NCBI RefSeq assembly: GCF_943590815.1
Contig: NZ_CALSBS010000003.1
Location: 186,001 to 250,000 of the forward strand
Length of the DNA: 64,000 nt
Source of the DNA: Pseudocitrobacter vendiensis
GTDB lineage: Bacteria > Pseudomonadota > Gammaproteobacteria > Enterobacterales > Enterobacteriaceae
Reading direction: 5' to 3'
In this document: piece after piece, positions 54,180 to 63,000 of the stretch
Layout: each line of letters opens with the position of its first letter
Position numbering within the stretch: the stretch's first letter is position 1
Position numbers and translations under genes: made by a program
The notes under the pieces: generated by a model
Database searches by the model: none
The model's input: only the letters and a program-made list of their open reading frames with translations
What the model was told of the DNA's origin: nothing

Positions 54180-54306
54180 TATACCCTAAATAATTCGAGT
54201 TGCATGAAGGCGGCAAGGGAGAGAGTCCCGATGAGCTTACTCAGGTAAGTGATTCGGGCGAGCGAGCGCAGCCAACGCACAGGCAACTTGAAGTATGACG
54301 GGTATA
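54180..54306. repeat. ERIC element, full length (127 bp)
   Basis: The element is bounded by TATACCC and GGGTATA and contains the ERIC landmarks TAATTCGAGTTGCA, GGCGGCAAGGGA, GAGCTTACTCAGGTAAGTGA and CAACTTGAAGTATGACGGG. Its length of 127 bp is that of a complete enterobacterial repetitive intergenic consensus unit. It ends 21 nt before the yiaT start codon, so it must be in the yiaT leader or displace its promoter. Confidence 0.95.
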
Positions 54307-54327
54307 TTTTAAAATGGACAGCCGGGA

Positions 54328-55068
54328 ATGTTAAATACACGCAATGTTACGGCGCTGATTGCTTTGTCGTTTATGGCAACTGCAACAGCGTCTGAATTAT
54401 CTATTGGTGCGGGGGCGGTATATAATGAATCACCGTACCGTGGTTATAATGAAAATACCCATGTCGTGCCGCTTATCAGTTATGAAGGTGAATCGTTATA
54501 TATTCGCCAGACAACCTTAGGTTACATTCTTGCAAAGAGTGAAAAGAATGAAATTAGTATCACTGCGTCATGGATGCCGCTGGAGTTTTCGCCTTCCGAT
54601 AACGACGATCATGCGATGAGCCGTCTGGATAAGCGTGACAGCACAGCGATGGCGGGCGCCGCGTGGTATCACCACCAAAAATGGGGCAGCCTGAAGGTCT
54701 CTGCCGCGACCGATATTCTGGATAACAGCGATGGTTGGGTGGCTGAAATGTCATTGTTCCGCGTGATGCCGCTCGGCAAGCTGACGCTCACGCCTTCTGC
54801 GGGCGTGCTCTATTACGATAAAAACTTTAACGATTACTACTACGGCATCTCTTCCGGGGAGTCTCACCGTAGCGGGCTTTCCTCTTATTCTCCGGACGAC
54901 AGCTGGACGCCATACGTAGCTATCGGCGCGAAATACCCTTTAACGAAGAACATCATTTTACAGGCGAGCGCGATGTACAGCGTGCTGCCAGATGACATTA
55001 AAAACAGCCCGATGGTCGATCGTGAGGACAGTTTTACCTTTCTGACCGGTGCGAGCTGGCGTTTCTGA
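54328..55068 (+). CDS. yiaT: Outer-membrane MipA/OmpV-family protein YiaT
   Basis: The 246-residue protein matches E. coli YiaT. It has a signal peptide cleaved near ATASELSIG, amphipathic beta-strands rich in aromatic residues (YNESPYRGYNE, YYDKNFNDYYYG) and a terminal phenylalanine (FLTGASWRF), the signal for outer-membrane insertion. Its function is unknown. The start codon has only GGGA directly beside it, and a six-codon frame (54314-54334) overlaps the start. An ERIC element lies 21 nt upstream. YiaU is the probable regulator. Confidence 0.92.
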   Translation: MLNTRNVTALIALSFMATATASELSIGAGAVYNESPYRGYNENTHVVPLISYEGESLYIRQTTLGYILAKSEKNEISITASWMPLEFSPSDNDDHAMSRLDKRDSTAMAGAAWYHHQKWGSLKVSAATDILDNSDGWVAEMSLFRVMPLGKLTLTPSAGVLYYDKNFNDYYYGISSGESHRSGLSSYSPDDSWTPYVAIGAKYPLTKNIILQASAMYSVLPDDIKNSPMVDREDSFTFLTGASWRF

Positions 55069-55077
55069 TGAGCATGC

Positions 55078-55102
55078 TAACCCGGCGAGTGTTGCCGGGT
55101 TA
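55078..55102. terminator. Hairpin between yiaT and the convergent small gene
   Basis: TAACCCGGC and GCCGGGTTA form a 9-bp perfect stem with a seven-base loop. The right arm contains the stop codon of the minus-strand gene 55100-55411, so the hairpin serves as the 3' end of both genes. Confidence 0.65.
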
Positions 55103-55411
55103 ATCCAACGTTTTCACCTCAAGCGGGCGGAAACGGCTGTAGATCCACAACCCCAGACAAGCGACTGAGCCCAGGAATGCGGTAAAGAGAACAGTAACGA
55201 ACAGGGCGCTGAATATCGCGGCAGGCAGCGCGAGAATGCCATGTACCGGCTGATTATTCCATTTCACCATATCGGCGCCAAAGATCCCCATCACGCCGCA
55301 CACCACCGCAAAAATTTGCAATGGAATACCCAGACCTATCAGCATCAGCCGATAGATAGATGACGGTTTGATACGTTTCAGGGTGACGTTGGTGCTGCTG
55401 TCCTTGCTCAT
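55100..55411 (-). CDS. Small inner-membrane protein, unknown function
   Basis: The 103-residue protein has one hydrophobic segment near residues 20-45 (LMLIGLGIPLQIFAVVCGVM). A second stretch near 58-92 (LALPAAIFSALFVTVLFTAF plus LGSVACLGLWIYS) is long enough for one or two passes. Both ends are charged. A weak ribosome binding site (GAGAAAA) precedes the ATG. I do not recognise the family and recall no E. coli K-12 gene at this place. It lies between yiaT and the yia-sgb operon, transcribed in the operon's direction but separated from sgbE by a hairpin. Confidence 0.7.
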   Translation of the reverse strand: MSKDSSTNVTLKRIKPSSIYRLMLIGLGIPLQIFAVVCGVMGIFGADMVKWNNQPVHGILALPAAIFSALFVTVLFTAFLGSVACLGLWIYSRFRPLEVKTLD

Positions 55412-55469
55412 TTTTATTTTCTCATGGGAAGGTAAGGTGGCGTGATTGTATCATGAGGAAATGAGATTG

Positions 55470-55499
55470 ACCCGGCAAGCACCTGTTATGCTGCCGGGT
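55470..55499 (-). terminator. Terminator-like hairpin after sgbE
   Basis: ACCCGGCA and TGCCGGGT form an 8-bp perfect stem with a 14-nt loop, 11 nt beyond the sgbE stop. The minus-strand sequence after it is only moderately T-rich (CAATCTCATTT). Confidence 0.55.
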
Positions 55500-55509
55500 G
55501 GGTAATGAG

Positions 55510-56205
55510 TTACTGCCCGTAATACGCCTTGGCCCCATGCTTACGCAGATAATGTTTATCAAGCAGCGTATTTTGCATTTCTGGCAATGTTGGCGCGAGC
55601 TGACGAGAGAACAGCCCCATATACGCACACTCTTCCAGCACAACGGCGTTGTGAACGGCATCGGCGGCATTTTTTCCCCAGGCAAACGGGCCGTGAGAAT
55701 GGACCAGCACTGCCGGAATCTGTATCGGATTCAGCGCGCGTTCCTCGAAGGTTTTAATGATGACTTCACCGGTCTGATATTCGTATTCGCCGTTGATTTC
55801 ATCGTCGGTCATCAACCGCGTGCAGGGAATGGCACCGTAAAAATAGTCGGCGTGCGTGGTGCCCCAGGCCGGGAGGTCCAGCCCGGCCTGCGACCAGATG
55901 GTGGCGTGGCGCGAGTGGGTATGCACAATGCCGCCAATCTCTGCGTAACGACGGTAGAGCGCCAGATGCGTCGGCGTATCGGATGAGGGTTTTTTGTTGC
56001 CTTCAACGACCTGACCCGTGGCGATATCGACAACGACCATATCCTGCGCACTCATCACGTCGTATTCAACGCCGGACGGCTTAATCACCATCAGTTTACG
56101 CGTTTCATCCACCGCGCTGACGTTGCCCCAGGTGAAGGTCACCAGTTGATGTGCAGGTAGCGCCAGATTTGCCGCCAGCACTTCAGCTTTCAGTTGTTCT
56201 AACAT
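55510..56205 (-). CDS. sgbE: L-ribulose-5-phosphate 4-epimerase SgbE
   Basis: SgbE interconverts L-ribulose-5-phosphate and D-xylulose-5-phosphate, linking the pathway to the pentose-phosphate route. The 231-residue class II aldolase-type protein has the zinc-binding [10 protein letters not shown] (about residue 95), the phosphate-binding [11 protein letters not shown] near residue 25 and [14 protein letters not shown] near 75. It overlaps sgbU by 7 nt and is the last gene of the operon. Confidence 0.97.
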   Translation of the reverse strand: MLEQLKAEVLAANLALPAHQLVTFTWGNVSAVDETRKLMVIKPSGVEYDVMSAQDMVVVDIATGQVVEGNKKPSSDTPTHLALYRRYAEIGGIVHTHSRHATIWSQAGLDLPAWGTTHADYFYGAIPCTRLMTDDEINGEYEYQTGEVIIKTFEERALNPIQIPAVLVHSHGPFAWGKNAADAVHNAVVLEECAYMGLFSRQLAPTLPEMQNTLLDKHYLRKHGAKAYYGQ

Positions 56206-57059
56206 GTGAGTCCTCCTTCCTGCATGCGCGCCTCAATCCAGCGGCGCGCTTGAATAATTTCCAGCACCGGCTCTTTGGCTTTTTCCGTCCACATCTCAAT
56301 CAGGAAGGCGCCGCGATAGTTGAGTTTTTGCAGCGTATTGAAGACGCCGACAAAATCCACGCACCCTTCGCCAAAGGGCACATCGCGGAACTGGCCAGGG
56401 CTTTGCTCGGTAACCGGCTGCGTGTCTTTCAGGTGGATTGCGGCGATGCGGTCAATGCCTAACGCCAGCTCAGCAGGTACGTCGTTGCCCCATGCGCTCA
56501 GGTTGCCGACGTCCGGGTAGACGCTGAACCACGGTGAAGAGAGCATCTCATCCCATTTCTTCCACTTGCTGATGGAGTTCATAAACGCGGTGTCCATGAT
56601 TTCCACCGCCAGCATGACTTGTGCGGCGGCGGCTTGCTCTACCGCCCACGCCAGCCCTTCGGCGAAGCGTTGCTGTGTGCCCTCGTCATGATCTTCGTAA
56701 TAGACGTCATAGCCGGCGAGCTGGATGGTGCGAATGCCGAGGTCGCGCGCCAGCTTGATAGCTTTGGTCATGATCTCGCGCGCACGTTCGCGCGCATTTT
56801 CATCGCGACTGCCAAACGGAAAACGGCGGTGTGCTGACAGGCACATCGATGGGATCGCGACGCCGGTTTCCAGCATCGCTTCTACCAGTGAGGCGCGTTG
56901 TGCGGTGCTCCAGTCGAGGCGGGACAGACGTTCATCGGTCTCATCAACGGACATCTCGACAAAATCAAAGCCGCAGCTTTTTGCCAGCACCAGGCGTTCT
57001 GGCCAGGTGAGATCTTTCGCCAGCGCTTTCTCATAAATGCCTAACGGGTGACGACGCAT
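56199..57059 (-). CDS. sgbU: L-xylulose-5-phosphate 3-epimerase SgbU
   Basis: SgbU is the presumed L-xylulose-5-phosphate 3-epimerase of this pathway, by homology to UlaE. The 286-residue xylose-isomerase-like TIM barrel has metal-binding residues in [15 protein letters not shown] (about residue 150) and [14 protein letters not shown] (about 182). [14 protein letters not shown] (about 210) and [14 protein letters not shown] (about 250) supply the rest. Its start overlaps the sgbH stop (TAATG). Confidence 0.95.
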   Translation of the reverse strand: MRRHPLGIYEKALAKDLTWPERLVLAKSCGFDFVEMSVDETDERLSRLDWSTAQRASLVEAMLETGVAIPSMCLSAHRRFPFGSRDENARERAREIMTKAIKLARDLGIRTIQLAGYDVYYEDHDEGTQQRFAEGLAWAVEQAAAAQVMLAVEIMDTAFMNSISKWKKWDEMLSSPWFSVYPDVGNLSAWGNDVPAELALGIDRIAAIHLKDTQPVTEQSPGQFRDVPFGEGCVDFVGVFNTLQKLNYRGAFLIEMWTEKAKEPVLEIIQARRWIEARMQEGGLTC

Positions 57060-57715
57060 TATTTCTCTCCCCAGATAGCGTGGATCTGCGCGTGGAATTC
57101 CGCCGCGACCTGCGCAGGGTTCGCCGCGCCAGCCAGCGCTCGTCCGGCAATAAAGGCTTTGGCGTTGATCTCTTTAAACAGCGGCAGGTCAGCAGGTGTT
57201 ACGCCGCCGGTGATGGAGAGTTCCAGCCCGATATCGGAGAGCGCTTTCATGCGCGACAGGTCAGCTTCGCCCCACTGTTGCCCGCTGGCCTGCGCATCGC
57301 GGCCCCGATGGTAGATGGCCTGACGGATACCAGCAGCATACCAGGCACGCGCGTCGTCGAGCGTCCAGTTGCCGAACAGCTCAATCTGAATTTCAGCGTT
57401 GTGTTGCTGCGCCACTTCGTGACCTTTAATGACGGTCGCCAGTGGGGCGGCGCAGATAATAGTCATCCAGTTTGCACCGGCATTAAACGCTTGCTGCGCC
57501 AGGGTTTCACCGGCGTCCGCGACTTTCCAGTCGGCAACAATGATTTTATCGGGGCATAGCTCACGCAGTGCGCGAACGGCGTTCAGCCCTTCGGTGAGGC
57601 AGAGGATGGTTCCGGCTTCGACGATATCCACATGGTCGCGCAGTAGCGCAACGTCGTGCTGGGCAGCCTGAAGGCTGGTGTGGTCGAGCGCCAGTTGTAA
57701 CAGAGGGATGCTCAT
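57059..57715 (-). CDS. sgbH: 3-keto-L-gulonate-6-phosphate decarboxylase SgbH
   Basis: SgbH decarboxylates 3-keto-L-gulonate-6-phosphate to L-xylulose-5-phosphate. The 218-residue protein belongs to the orotidine-5'-phosphate decarboxylase suprafamily. The metal-binding and catalytic DxKxxD motif lies in IIVADWKVADAGETLA (about residues 60-75), and the phosphate-binding loop in SITGGVTPADLPLF (about 170) and FIAGRALAGA. It overlaps lyxK by 4 nt and sgbU by 1 nt. Confidence 0.97.
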   Translation of the reverse strand: MSIPLLQLALDHTSLQAAQHDVALLRDHVDIVEAGTILCLTEGLNAVRALRELCPDKIIVADWKVADAGETLAQQAFNAGANWMTIICAAPLATVIKGHEVAQQHNAEIQIELFGNWTLDDARAWYAAGIRQAIYHRGRDAQASGQQWGEADLSRMKALSDIGLELSITGGVTPADLPLFKEINAKAFIAGRALAGAANPAQVAAEFHAQIHAIWGEK

Positions 57716-59208
57716 GCGTTGGACTCCTTGATGCGGGCATGGAAGCCCTGAAGGGCTTCAATAAGAAATTGATAGTGCTGATATTTTTTCTGATAGGCCG
57801 CGTGAGCAGCGGCGTCGGGCTCAAGCGTGCGGACGGTCAACTGACGGCTACGTTGCGCCGCACGAAAATCGGCAAAGAGGCCTGTTCCCACCTGAGCGGC
57901 CAGCGCCGCGCCAAAACAACCAGTCTCTTCAACCTGCGGCAGTTCGACCGTCAGGCCGCTGACGTCGGCGAGCATTTGCATCCAGACATCGGAGTGGGCC
58001 GGGCCACCGGTGACGCGCAGAGCGTGAACGTTGGTGAAGCGCTCGCGCATCCGGTTGAGATGGGTCATGTGGCAGAACACTACGCCTTCGTAAACGGCCT
58101 GAAGTAAGTGCGCGCGCGTATGCAGCGACTGCATGCCGTAGAAGCCGCTGGTCATCTCCAGCCCGGCGTTACTGCCGTAGAGAAAAGGCAGGAAGAAAAG
58201 GTCACTTCCCGCTTTTGGCAGGCTGGCGACGGACTGGTTTATCTCGTCAAACGAGATATCACCCCATTGCGCCGTGAGCCATTCCAGATTGCCGGATGAC
58301 GTGGGGCTGGCTTCGTGCACGATGTATTCGCCATCGTTGACATAGCGGCCATAAACATAAGGGTGTGGTTCATGGTTGCGCAGCCCCCGGGTGATTCCGC
58401 TGGTCACCGCCCAGGTGCCCATTACGGCGTTGAGGGTGTGCTCATCTTCCAGACCCGCGCAGAGTGCGGTAGAAACCACGTCAAACAAACCGCCGACAAC
58501 GGGAGTTCCCGCCGCCAGACCGGTAATAGCGGCCGCCTGAGGCGTGATTTCTCCGCAAATTTCTGCTGAGCCGATGACAGGGTGCAGCGCGTCGTCGATT
58601 TCGCTGATACCCAGCCAGTGCGTTAACTGCGGGTCGTAGCGCCCGGTGTTCATGTTGTAGAGGTTGGATTCAGAGATATTGCTCTCTTCCGCGCCTTTCA
58701 CGCCGGTAAGACACCAGCGCAGGTAGTCATGGGTCATTAATACGCAGCCGATATCTGCGTAGCGTTGTGGATCGTTCTCTTTTACCCAGCGTAATAAAGA
58801 AACCGGATGCCCTGTCCACAGTGTTTGCCGGGTAATGGGGTAAATCTTTTCGGGAATGTTATCTGCCTGCCAACGGCGTACCACCTCCGTCGCCCGGCGA
58901 TCGGATGAGAGAATAGCGTTTCCCAATGGGCGGTCATTTTTGTCCAGTAAAAATAGCCCCTTACCCTGAGCAGAAATTCCGACTCCACGGATTTGCTCCG
59001 CAGGGATGCCCGTATTGTTGAGTAGTGCGCGGATGACAGAACTGCCACATTCCCACAGTTCTGTCATGTCGCGTTCAGCCCAGCCTGGGTGCGGGCTCAA
59101 TGCGCGTAACGGCAGGCGTTCGACGCCTGCCTCCCGACCTTCACGATCGTATAATCCTGCTTTGAGCCAGCTGCCGCCGCAATCTAACCCAAGCCAGTAG
59201 CCATTCAT
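57712..59208 (-). CDS. lyxK: L-xylulose/3-keto-L-gulonate kinase LyxK
   Basis: LyxK phosphorylates L-xylulose and, in E. coli, 3-keto-L-gulonate. The 498-residue FGGY-family kinase has the N-terminal phosphate loop GLDCGGSWLKAGLYDREG. DYLRWCLTGVKG lies near residue 170, AGTPVVGGLFDVVSTALCAG near 240 (substrate aspartate) and the FGGY-type signature VTGGPAHSDVWMQMLADVSG near 410. It follows yiaO by 3 nt and overlaps sgbH by 4 nt. Confidence 0.97.
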   Translation of the reverse strand: MNGYWLGLDCGGSWLKAGLYDREGREAGVERLPLRALSPHPGWAERDMTELWECGSSVIRALLNNTGIPAEQIRGVGISAQGKGLFLLDKNDRPLGNAILSSDRRATEVVRRWQADNIPEKIYPITRQTLWTGHPVSLLRWVKENDPQRYADIGCVLMTHDYLRWCLTGVKGAEESNISESNLYNMNTGRYDPQLTHWLGISEIDDALHPVIGSAEICGEITPQAAAITGLAAGTPVVGGLFDVVSTALCAGLEDEHTLNAVMGTWAVTSGITRGLRNHEPHPYVYGRYVNDGEYIVHEASPTSSGNLEWLTAQWGDISFDEINQSVASLPKAGSDLFFLPFLYGSNAGLEMTSGFYGMQSLHTRAHLLQAVYEGVVFCHMTHLNRMRERFTNVHALRVTGGPAHSDVWMQMLADVSGLTVELPQVEETGCFGAALAAQVGTGLFADFRAAQRSRQLTVRTLEPDAAAHAAYQKKYQHYQFLIEALQGFHARIKESNA

Positions 59209-59211
59209 TCT

Positions 59212-60198
59212 TTATTGCACCTCATCAACGGCTTTCAGCAGGTCTGCGCCTTGTGGTACATCCTTCACAAACATGTCGCGAACCTGACTACCTAATGCGT
59301 CGCTAAAGGCTTTACGATCGATATCCGTTAAAACCTCGACGCCTGCGGTTTTCATTCCATCTATGATTTTTTGCTGATCTTCTGCCACCAGTTTGCGCTG
59401 GTAGTCTCCCGCTTCTTTTGCCGAGCTTAAAAGTGCTTGCTGGAATTCCGGGCTCAGCGCATCAAATTTAGCTTTGTTGATGACAACCAGCAGTGGGGAA
59501 TAGGCATGGTGGGTGAGGGAAAGATATTTTTGAACCTCATAGAATTTTGCCGACCAAACCACATTGATAGGATGTTCCTGAGCATCAATGGTCCGCGTTT
59601 CCAGCCCGGTATAAACTTCGGCAAAAGGCATAGGGATTGGATTTGCCCCGAATACTTTAAAGGCAGCAATATTCATTGGGCTGTTATTTGTGCGGATTTT
59701 TAACCCTTTCAGGTCTGCTGGCGTTTTTACCGGAGCGCGTGAGTTTGTTACATCACGCCAGCCATTCTCCCAGTAAGCCAGTACTTTCAGTCCCTTAGGT
59801 TCGAGAGAGTTTTTCAGCTCATCGCCCACTTTACCATCAAGCGTTTTATGTGCATGTGCGGTATCACGGAACAGGAATGGAACGTCCAGAAGATTAATCA
59901 CCGGAGCCAGGCCGGTAAAGTTGTTGGAGCCAGACATTTCCATATCAATGGTGCCGCCGCGTACGCCGCTGATCATGGCCTGCGCATTACCGAGCGTACT
60001 ATCAGGGAACAGTTTAAGCGTTAACTCTCCACCCGTTTTTTCCTTCAGCAGGTCATTAAATTTTTTGGCGGCGATATGTTGAGAGTCCGTCTGTGATGTT
60101 TCATAACCGAAACGTAAAGACTGCGCTGATAATGCGGAGGCACTAAACGCAACCAAACCTGAAATTAATAAAGCATGGGCTACAGAACGCAATTTCAT
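59212..60198 (-). CDS. yiaO: TRAP transporter substrate-binding protein YiaO
   Basis: YiaO is the periplasmic DctP-type receptor of the YiaMNO TRAP transporter, which binds 2,3-diketo-L-gulonate in E. coli. The 328-residue protein has a signal peptide cleaved near SALSAQSLRFG. The substrate-anchoring arginine lies in the LKGLKIRTNNSPMN region (about residue 165), and the EVYTGLETRTIDAQEHP motif near 190 is a family hallmark. It follows yiaN by 12 nt. Confidence 0.97.
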   Translation of the reverse strand: MKLRSVAHALLISGLVAFSASALSAQSLRFGYETSQTDSQHIAAKKFNDLLKEKTGGELTLKLFPDSTLGNAQAMISGVRGGTIDMEMSGSNNFTGLAPVINLLDVPFLFRDTAHAHKTLDGKVGDELKNSLEPKGLKVLAYWENGWRDVTNSRAPVKTPADLKGLKIRTNNSPMNIAAFKVFGANPIPMPFAEVYTGLETRTIDAQEHPINVVWSAKFYEVQKYLSLTHHAYSPLLVVINKAKFDALSPEFQQALLSSAKEAGDYQRKLVAEDQQKIIDGMKTAGVEVLTDIDRKAFSDALGSQVRDMFVKDVPQGADLLKAVDEVQ

Positions 60199-60210
60199 AT
60201 TATTTTCCTT

Positions 60211-61491
60211 TTAATTAATCCATTTCAGTGGAACGGTAATAAGCTCAGGGATGAAAATGAATAACGTTAGCAATACGAATAAAACAAAGACGTAAGGAAT
60301 GACACCTTTTACGGCATCATCAAATTTTAATTGTGCAACACCAGAAATAACGTTAAGGACATTGCCAATGGGCGGAGTAATTAAACCAATTGAACAGTTG
60401 ATAATAAACATGACACCGAAATAGATCGGGTCAATGCCGGCCTCTTTGACAAGCGGCATCAATACCGGTGTTAAAATTAACACTGTCGGCGTTAAGTCCA
60501 TGACCATGCCGACCACCATAATCGACAGCATGATGACGATGAACAGTAAGCGCGGTGAATCAACCAAAGGCTGGAGCAGATCCGAAACCATCATGGGGAG
60601 TTCAGCCATCGTAATAAGCCATGCTGAAACCTGCGCGGAAGCCACCAGGAACATCACGACGGAGGTGGTTTTTGCGGCATTGACAAGGACACGGTAGAAC
60701 GCGGAAAAGGTGAGCTCGCGGTAAATGACGACAGCAACAAAAAGTGCATAAAATGCAGCAACAGCACCGGCTTCAGTTGGGGTAAATATGCCGGAGCGGA
60801 AACCCCCAATAATAATGACGGGTAAGAACAGGGCCCAAATCCCGGACACCAAAGACTGCCAAACTTCTCTCAGTGATGCCTTTTTTTGCCGCGGCAGATT
60901 AAGTCGGCTCGCCTGCCACCACCAGGTGAGCATGAGTGTTGCCCCCATCATGATGCCTGGCGCAATACCGGCCATAAACAATTTACTGATTGATAACCCG
61001 CTGGATACGCCAAAGATAATAAACGGGATTGATGGCGGAATAATGGGGGCAATAATGCCGCCTGAAGCAATAAGCCCTGCCGCACGGTTAACCGGGTAAT
61101 TCGCGCTACGCATCATTGGCACCAACAAGGCGGCAACGGCCGCTGTGTCTGCTACCGCTGAACCGGATAGGCTTGCCATAATCATTGCGGCAAGTACGCC
61201 GACGTAACCCAGTCCACCCGCTTTGTGCCCCACCAGTTTCATCGGTAGGTCGACAATGCGTTTAGACAACCCTCCGGCATTCATTAACTCTCCGGCCAGA
61301 ACAAAGAAAGGAATTGCCAGTAGAGAAAAACTATCCGCGCCGTTAACGAGTGTCTGTGCCAGGATTTGAACATTGAACATGTCCAGCCACGCCATTAAAG
61401 CCATGCCACACAGCAAAAGTGACCAGGCGATGGGTAATCCAATGGCGATCCCACCGAGCAAACAACATAAAAATATGACGACGGCCATCAT
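60211..61491 (-). CDS. yiaN: TRAP transporter large permease YiaN
   Basis: YiaN is the DctM-type large membrane subunit, with about twelve membrane segments. The 426-residue protein carries family motifs such as PFFVLAGELMNAGGLSKRI, ASLSGSAVADTAAVAALLVP (about residues 103-122), GGIIAPIIPPSIPFIIFG and NCSIGLITPPIGNVLNVISG. The first of two adjacent ATG codons is used; the second would give the 425-residue E. coli form. It overlaps the yiaM stop by one base. Confidence 0.97.
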   Translation of the reverse strand: MMAVVIFLCCLLGGIAIGLPIAWSLLLCGMALMAWLDMFNVQILAQTLVNGADSFSLLAIPFFVLAGELMNAGGLSKRIVDLPMKLVGHKAGGLGYVGVLAAMIMASLSGSAVADTAAVAALLVPMMRSANYPVNRAAGLIASGGIIAPIIPPSIPFIIFGVSSGLSISKLFMAGIAPGIMMGATLMLTWWWQASRLNLPRQKKASLREVWQSLVSGIWALFLPVIIIGGFRSGIFTPTEAGAVAAFYALFVAVVIYRELTFSAFYRVLVNAAKTTSVVMFLVASAQVSAWLITMAELPMMVSDLLQPLVDSPRLLFIVIMLSIMVVGMVMDLTPTVLILTPVLMPLVKEAGIDPIYFGVMFIINCSIGLITPPIGNVLNVISGVAQLKFDDAVKGVIPYVFVLFVLLTLFIFIPELITVPLKWIN

Positions 61492-61958
61492 TAAACTCCC
61501 TGTTTAGCGTGGTGAGTGGCGTGCGTGATCAGTTGAAATATCCGGCGAATTTCAAAAACGGCTATCACTACGCTTGTGGGCAAACAGGCGGCATACATCA
61601 GGCCGACGGGTAAGCCAAGAATGGGGGAGAAGTCACTCCAGTCCTGGAGTGTTTTTTGCAGTGCGCCCCATGCGAGGGCGAGACACAGTAGAAGAATTAA
61701 AGAGTGAGTGACTATAGCCAGGCGTTTTTGATTGGCCGGGGATAGCTTTTCGACCAGAAACGTCACCTGAACATGAGCGTTATCCATAAAAGCAACGATA
61801 GCGCCAATAAATGTCAGCCAGACGAATAAATAACGTGATAATTCATCTACCGATAATATACTTGTTTGAAAACCATAACGTAAAATAATATTTGTGAACA
61901 CGATGCAGGACAATATTGCAATGATGATTGCAAGAATGCCTTCGAGAACTCTCTTCAT
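61491..61958 (-). CDS. yiaM: TRAP transporter small permease YiaM
   Basis: YiaM is the DctQ-type small subunit, with four membrane segments in 155 residues. The conserved [20 protein letters not shown] region lies near residues 38-57, and [19 protein letters not shown] forms the last helix. A strong GAAGGAAG ribosome binding site precedes the ATG. In E. coli yiaL lies directly upstream; here a 312-residue gene has been added between them, with 78 nt separating it from yiaM. Confidence 0.95.
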   Translation of the reverse strand: MKRVLEGILAIIIAILSCIVFTNIILRYGFQTSILSVDELSRYLFVWLTFIGAIVAFMDNAHVQVTFLVEKLSPANQKRLAIVTHSLILLLCLALAWGALQKTLQDWSDFSPILGLPVGLMYAACLPTSVVIAVFEIRRIFQLITHATHHAKQGV

Positions 61959-62036
61959 TTTACTTCCTTCAGGCTGGGTAATATTTCATCAATACCCACG
62001 ATTTTTTTATACTTTCTGTCGTGTGGTCGTCGTTTT

Positions 62037-62975
62037 TTATATGGATAAGTTTATTCTTTGTAGAGTGTTTATCCCCTGGCGTAATATTTCTATTCGATGT
62101 TTAACGTCAGCATTAGCATTAATTTCCAGTAATTTGATACCGGAGAATTGTAAGGTTGCAGGCCCCGCCGCATTAAAGAGTGATTTGGCGTGTTCTTCGG
62201 TCATTAAACTGTCCGGGCAGAAGGGCGCAAACGGTGCGTGCAGATCCTGCCACTCGCCATACTCGCCCTCCAGCGTAGTGCCGGAGAACATCAGCGCGCG
62301 CAGTTTCCCGGCCTGTTTGGCCTTCAGGGTATGCTCAAGCGGTAAAGCGGTGTTGCGGCCTTCAATGGCGGAGCGTGCCCAGTTGATGCAGACGCCAACG
62401 TCTCGGTCGGAGAGCACGTCCAGCACGTTTTCCAGCGGAAGAAAGCCTTTGCGCGGCGCGGCGGAGGTCATCGCATCGCAATGTTCCAGCACCAGTTCGC
62501 ACGGCCAGTCCCAGGTTGTGATCTCAGTGATTGAGCGGGCAAAAGCATCGGTGGCCTGTTGTACATTGCTGTTTCCCGCCTGCGGCGCGGCCTGCATTTC
62601 CAGTGCGATAACTTTGCCGGGGTGTGCCTTATTTACCGCCGTAATTTTATTGAGCAGATGGCGATAATACGCCACGCACTGCTGGCGCTGTTCTTCATCT
62701 GCGGAAGCCAGGCCAAAGGCACCATTTCCCCCACGGCGGCGCATGGTTTCCATGACGGCCGTGACCACAATTTGCCACTCGCCTGGCGTATGTTGCCATA
62801 ACCATTCATCGCCAAAAGGATGCAGATTTTCCAGGCACGGTTGTTCCAGCCCGCGAATATGCGGCGTGTCGGCAAGTTGCTTCCAGAATTCAGCTTCCTG
62901 CTCTTCACTTTGCTGTTGGAATGATGGCGCGCAGGGATACGCACCGATAATATAACCGGCGTTATGAGTATTCAT
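62037..62975 (-). CDS. Extra TIM-barrel-like protein in the yia operon (DUF4862-like)
   Basis: This 312-residue protein starts [19 protein letters not shown] and resembles what I recall as the DUF4862 family, which has no known function. It has no signal peptide or membrane segment. The middle, [16 protein letters not shown] and [20 protein letters not shown] (about residues 125-185), alternates strands and helices and places glutamate, histidine and aspartate as in xylose-isomerase-like sugar epimerases. [10 protein letters not shown] and [10 protein letters not shown] (about 240-262) could complete the active site. A strong CAGGAG ribosome binding site and short gap to yiaL (25 nt) make it an operon member. 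E. coli K-12 lacks it here. Confidence 0.8.
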   Translation of the reverse strand: MNTHNAGYIIGAYPCAPSFQQQSEEQEAEFWKQLADTPHIRGLEQPCLENLHPFGDEWLWQHTPGEWQIVVTAVMETMRRRGGNGAFGLASADEEQRQQCVAYYRHLLNKITAVNKAHPGKVIALEMQAAPQAGNSNVQQATDAFARSITEITTWDWPCELVLEHCDAMTSAAPRKGFLPLENVLDVLSDRDVGVCINWARSAIEGRNTALPLEHTLKAKQAGKLRALMFSGTTLEGEYGEWQDLHAPFAPFCPDSLMTEEHAKSLFNAAGPATLQFSGIKLLEINANADVKHRIEILRQGINTLQRINLSI

Positions 62976-63000
62976 TTTTCACTCCTGAAAATTGAGTTCG

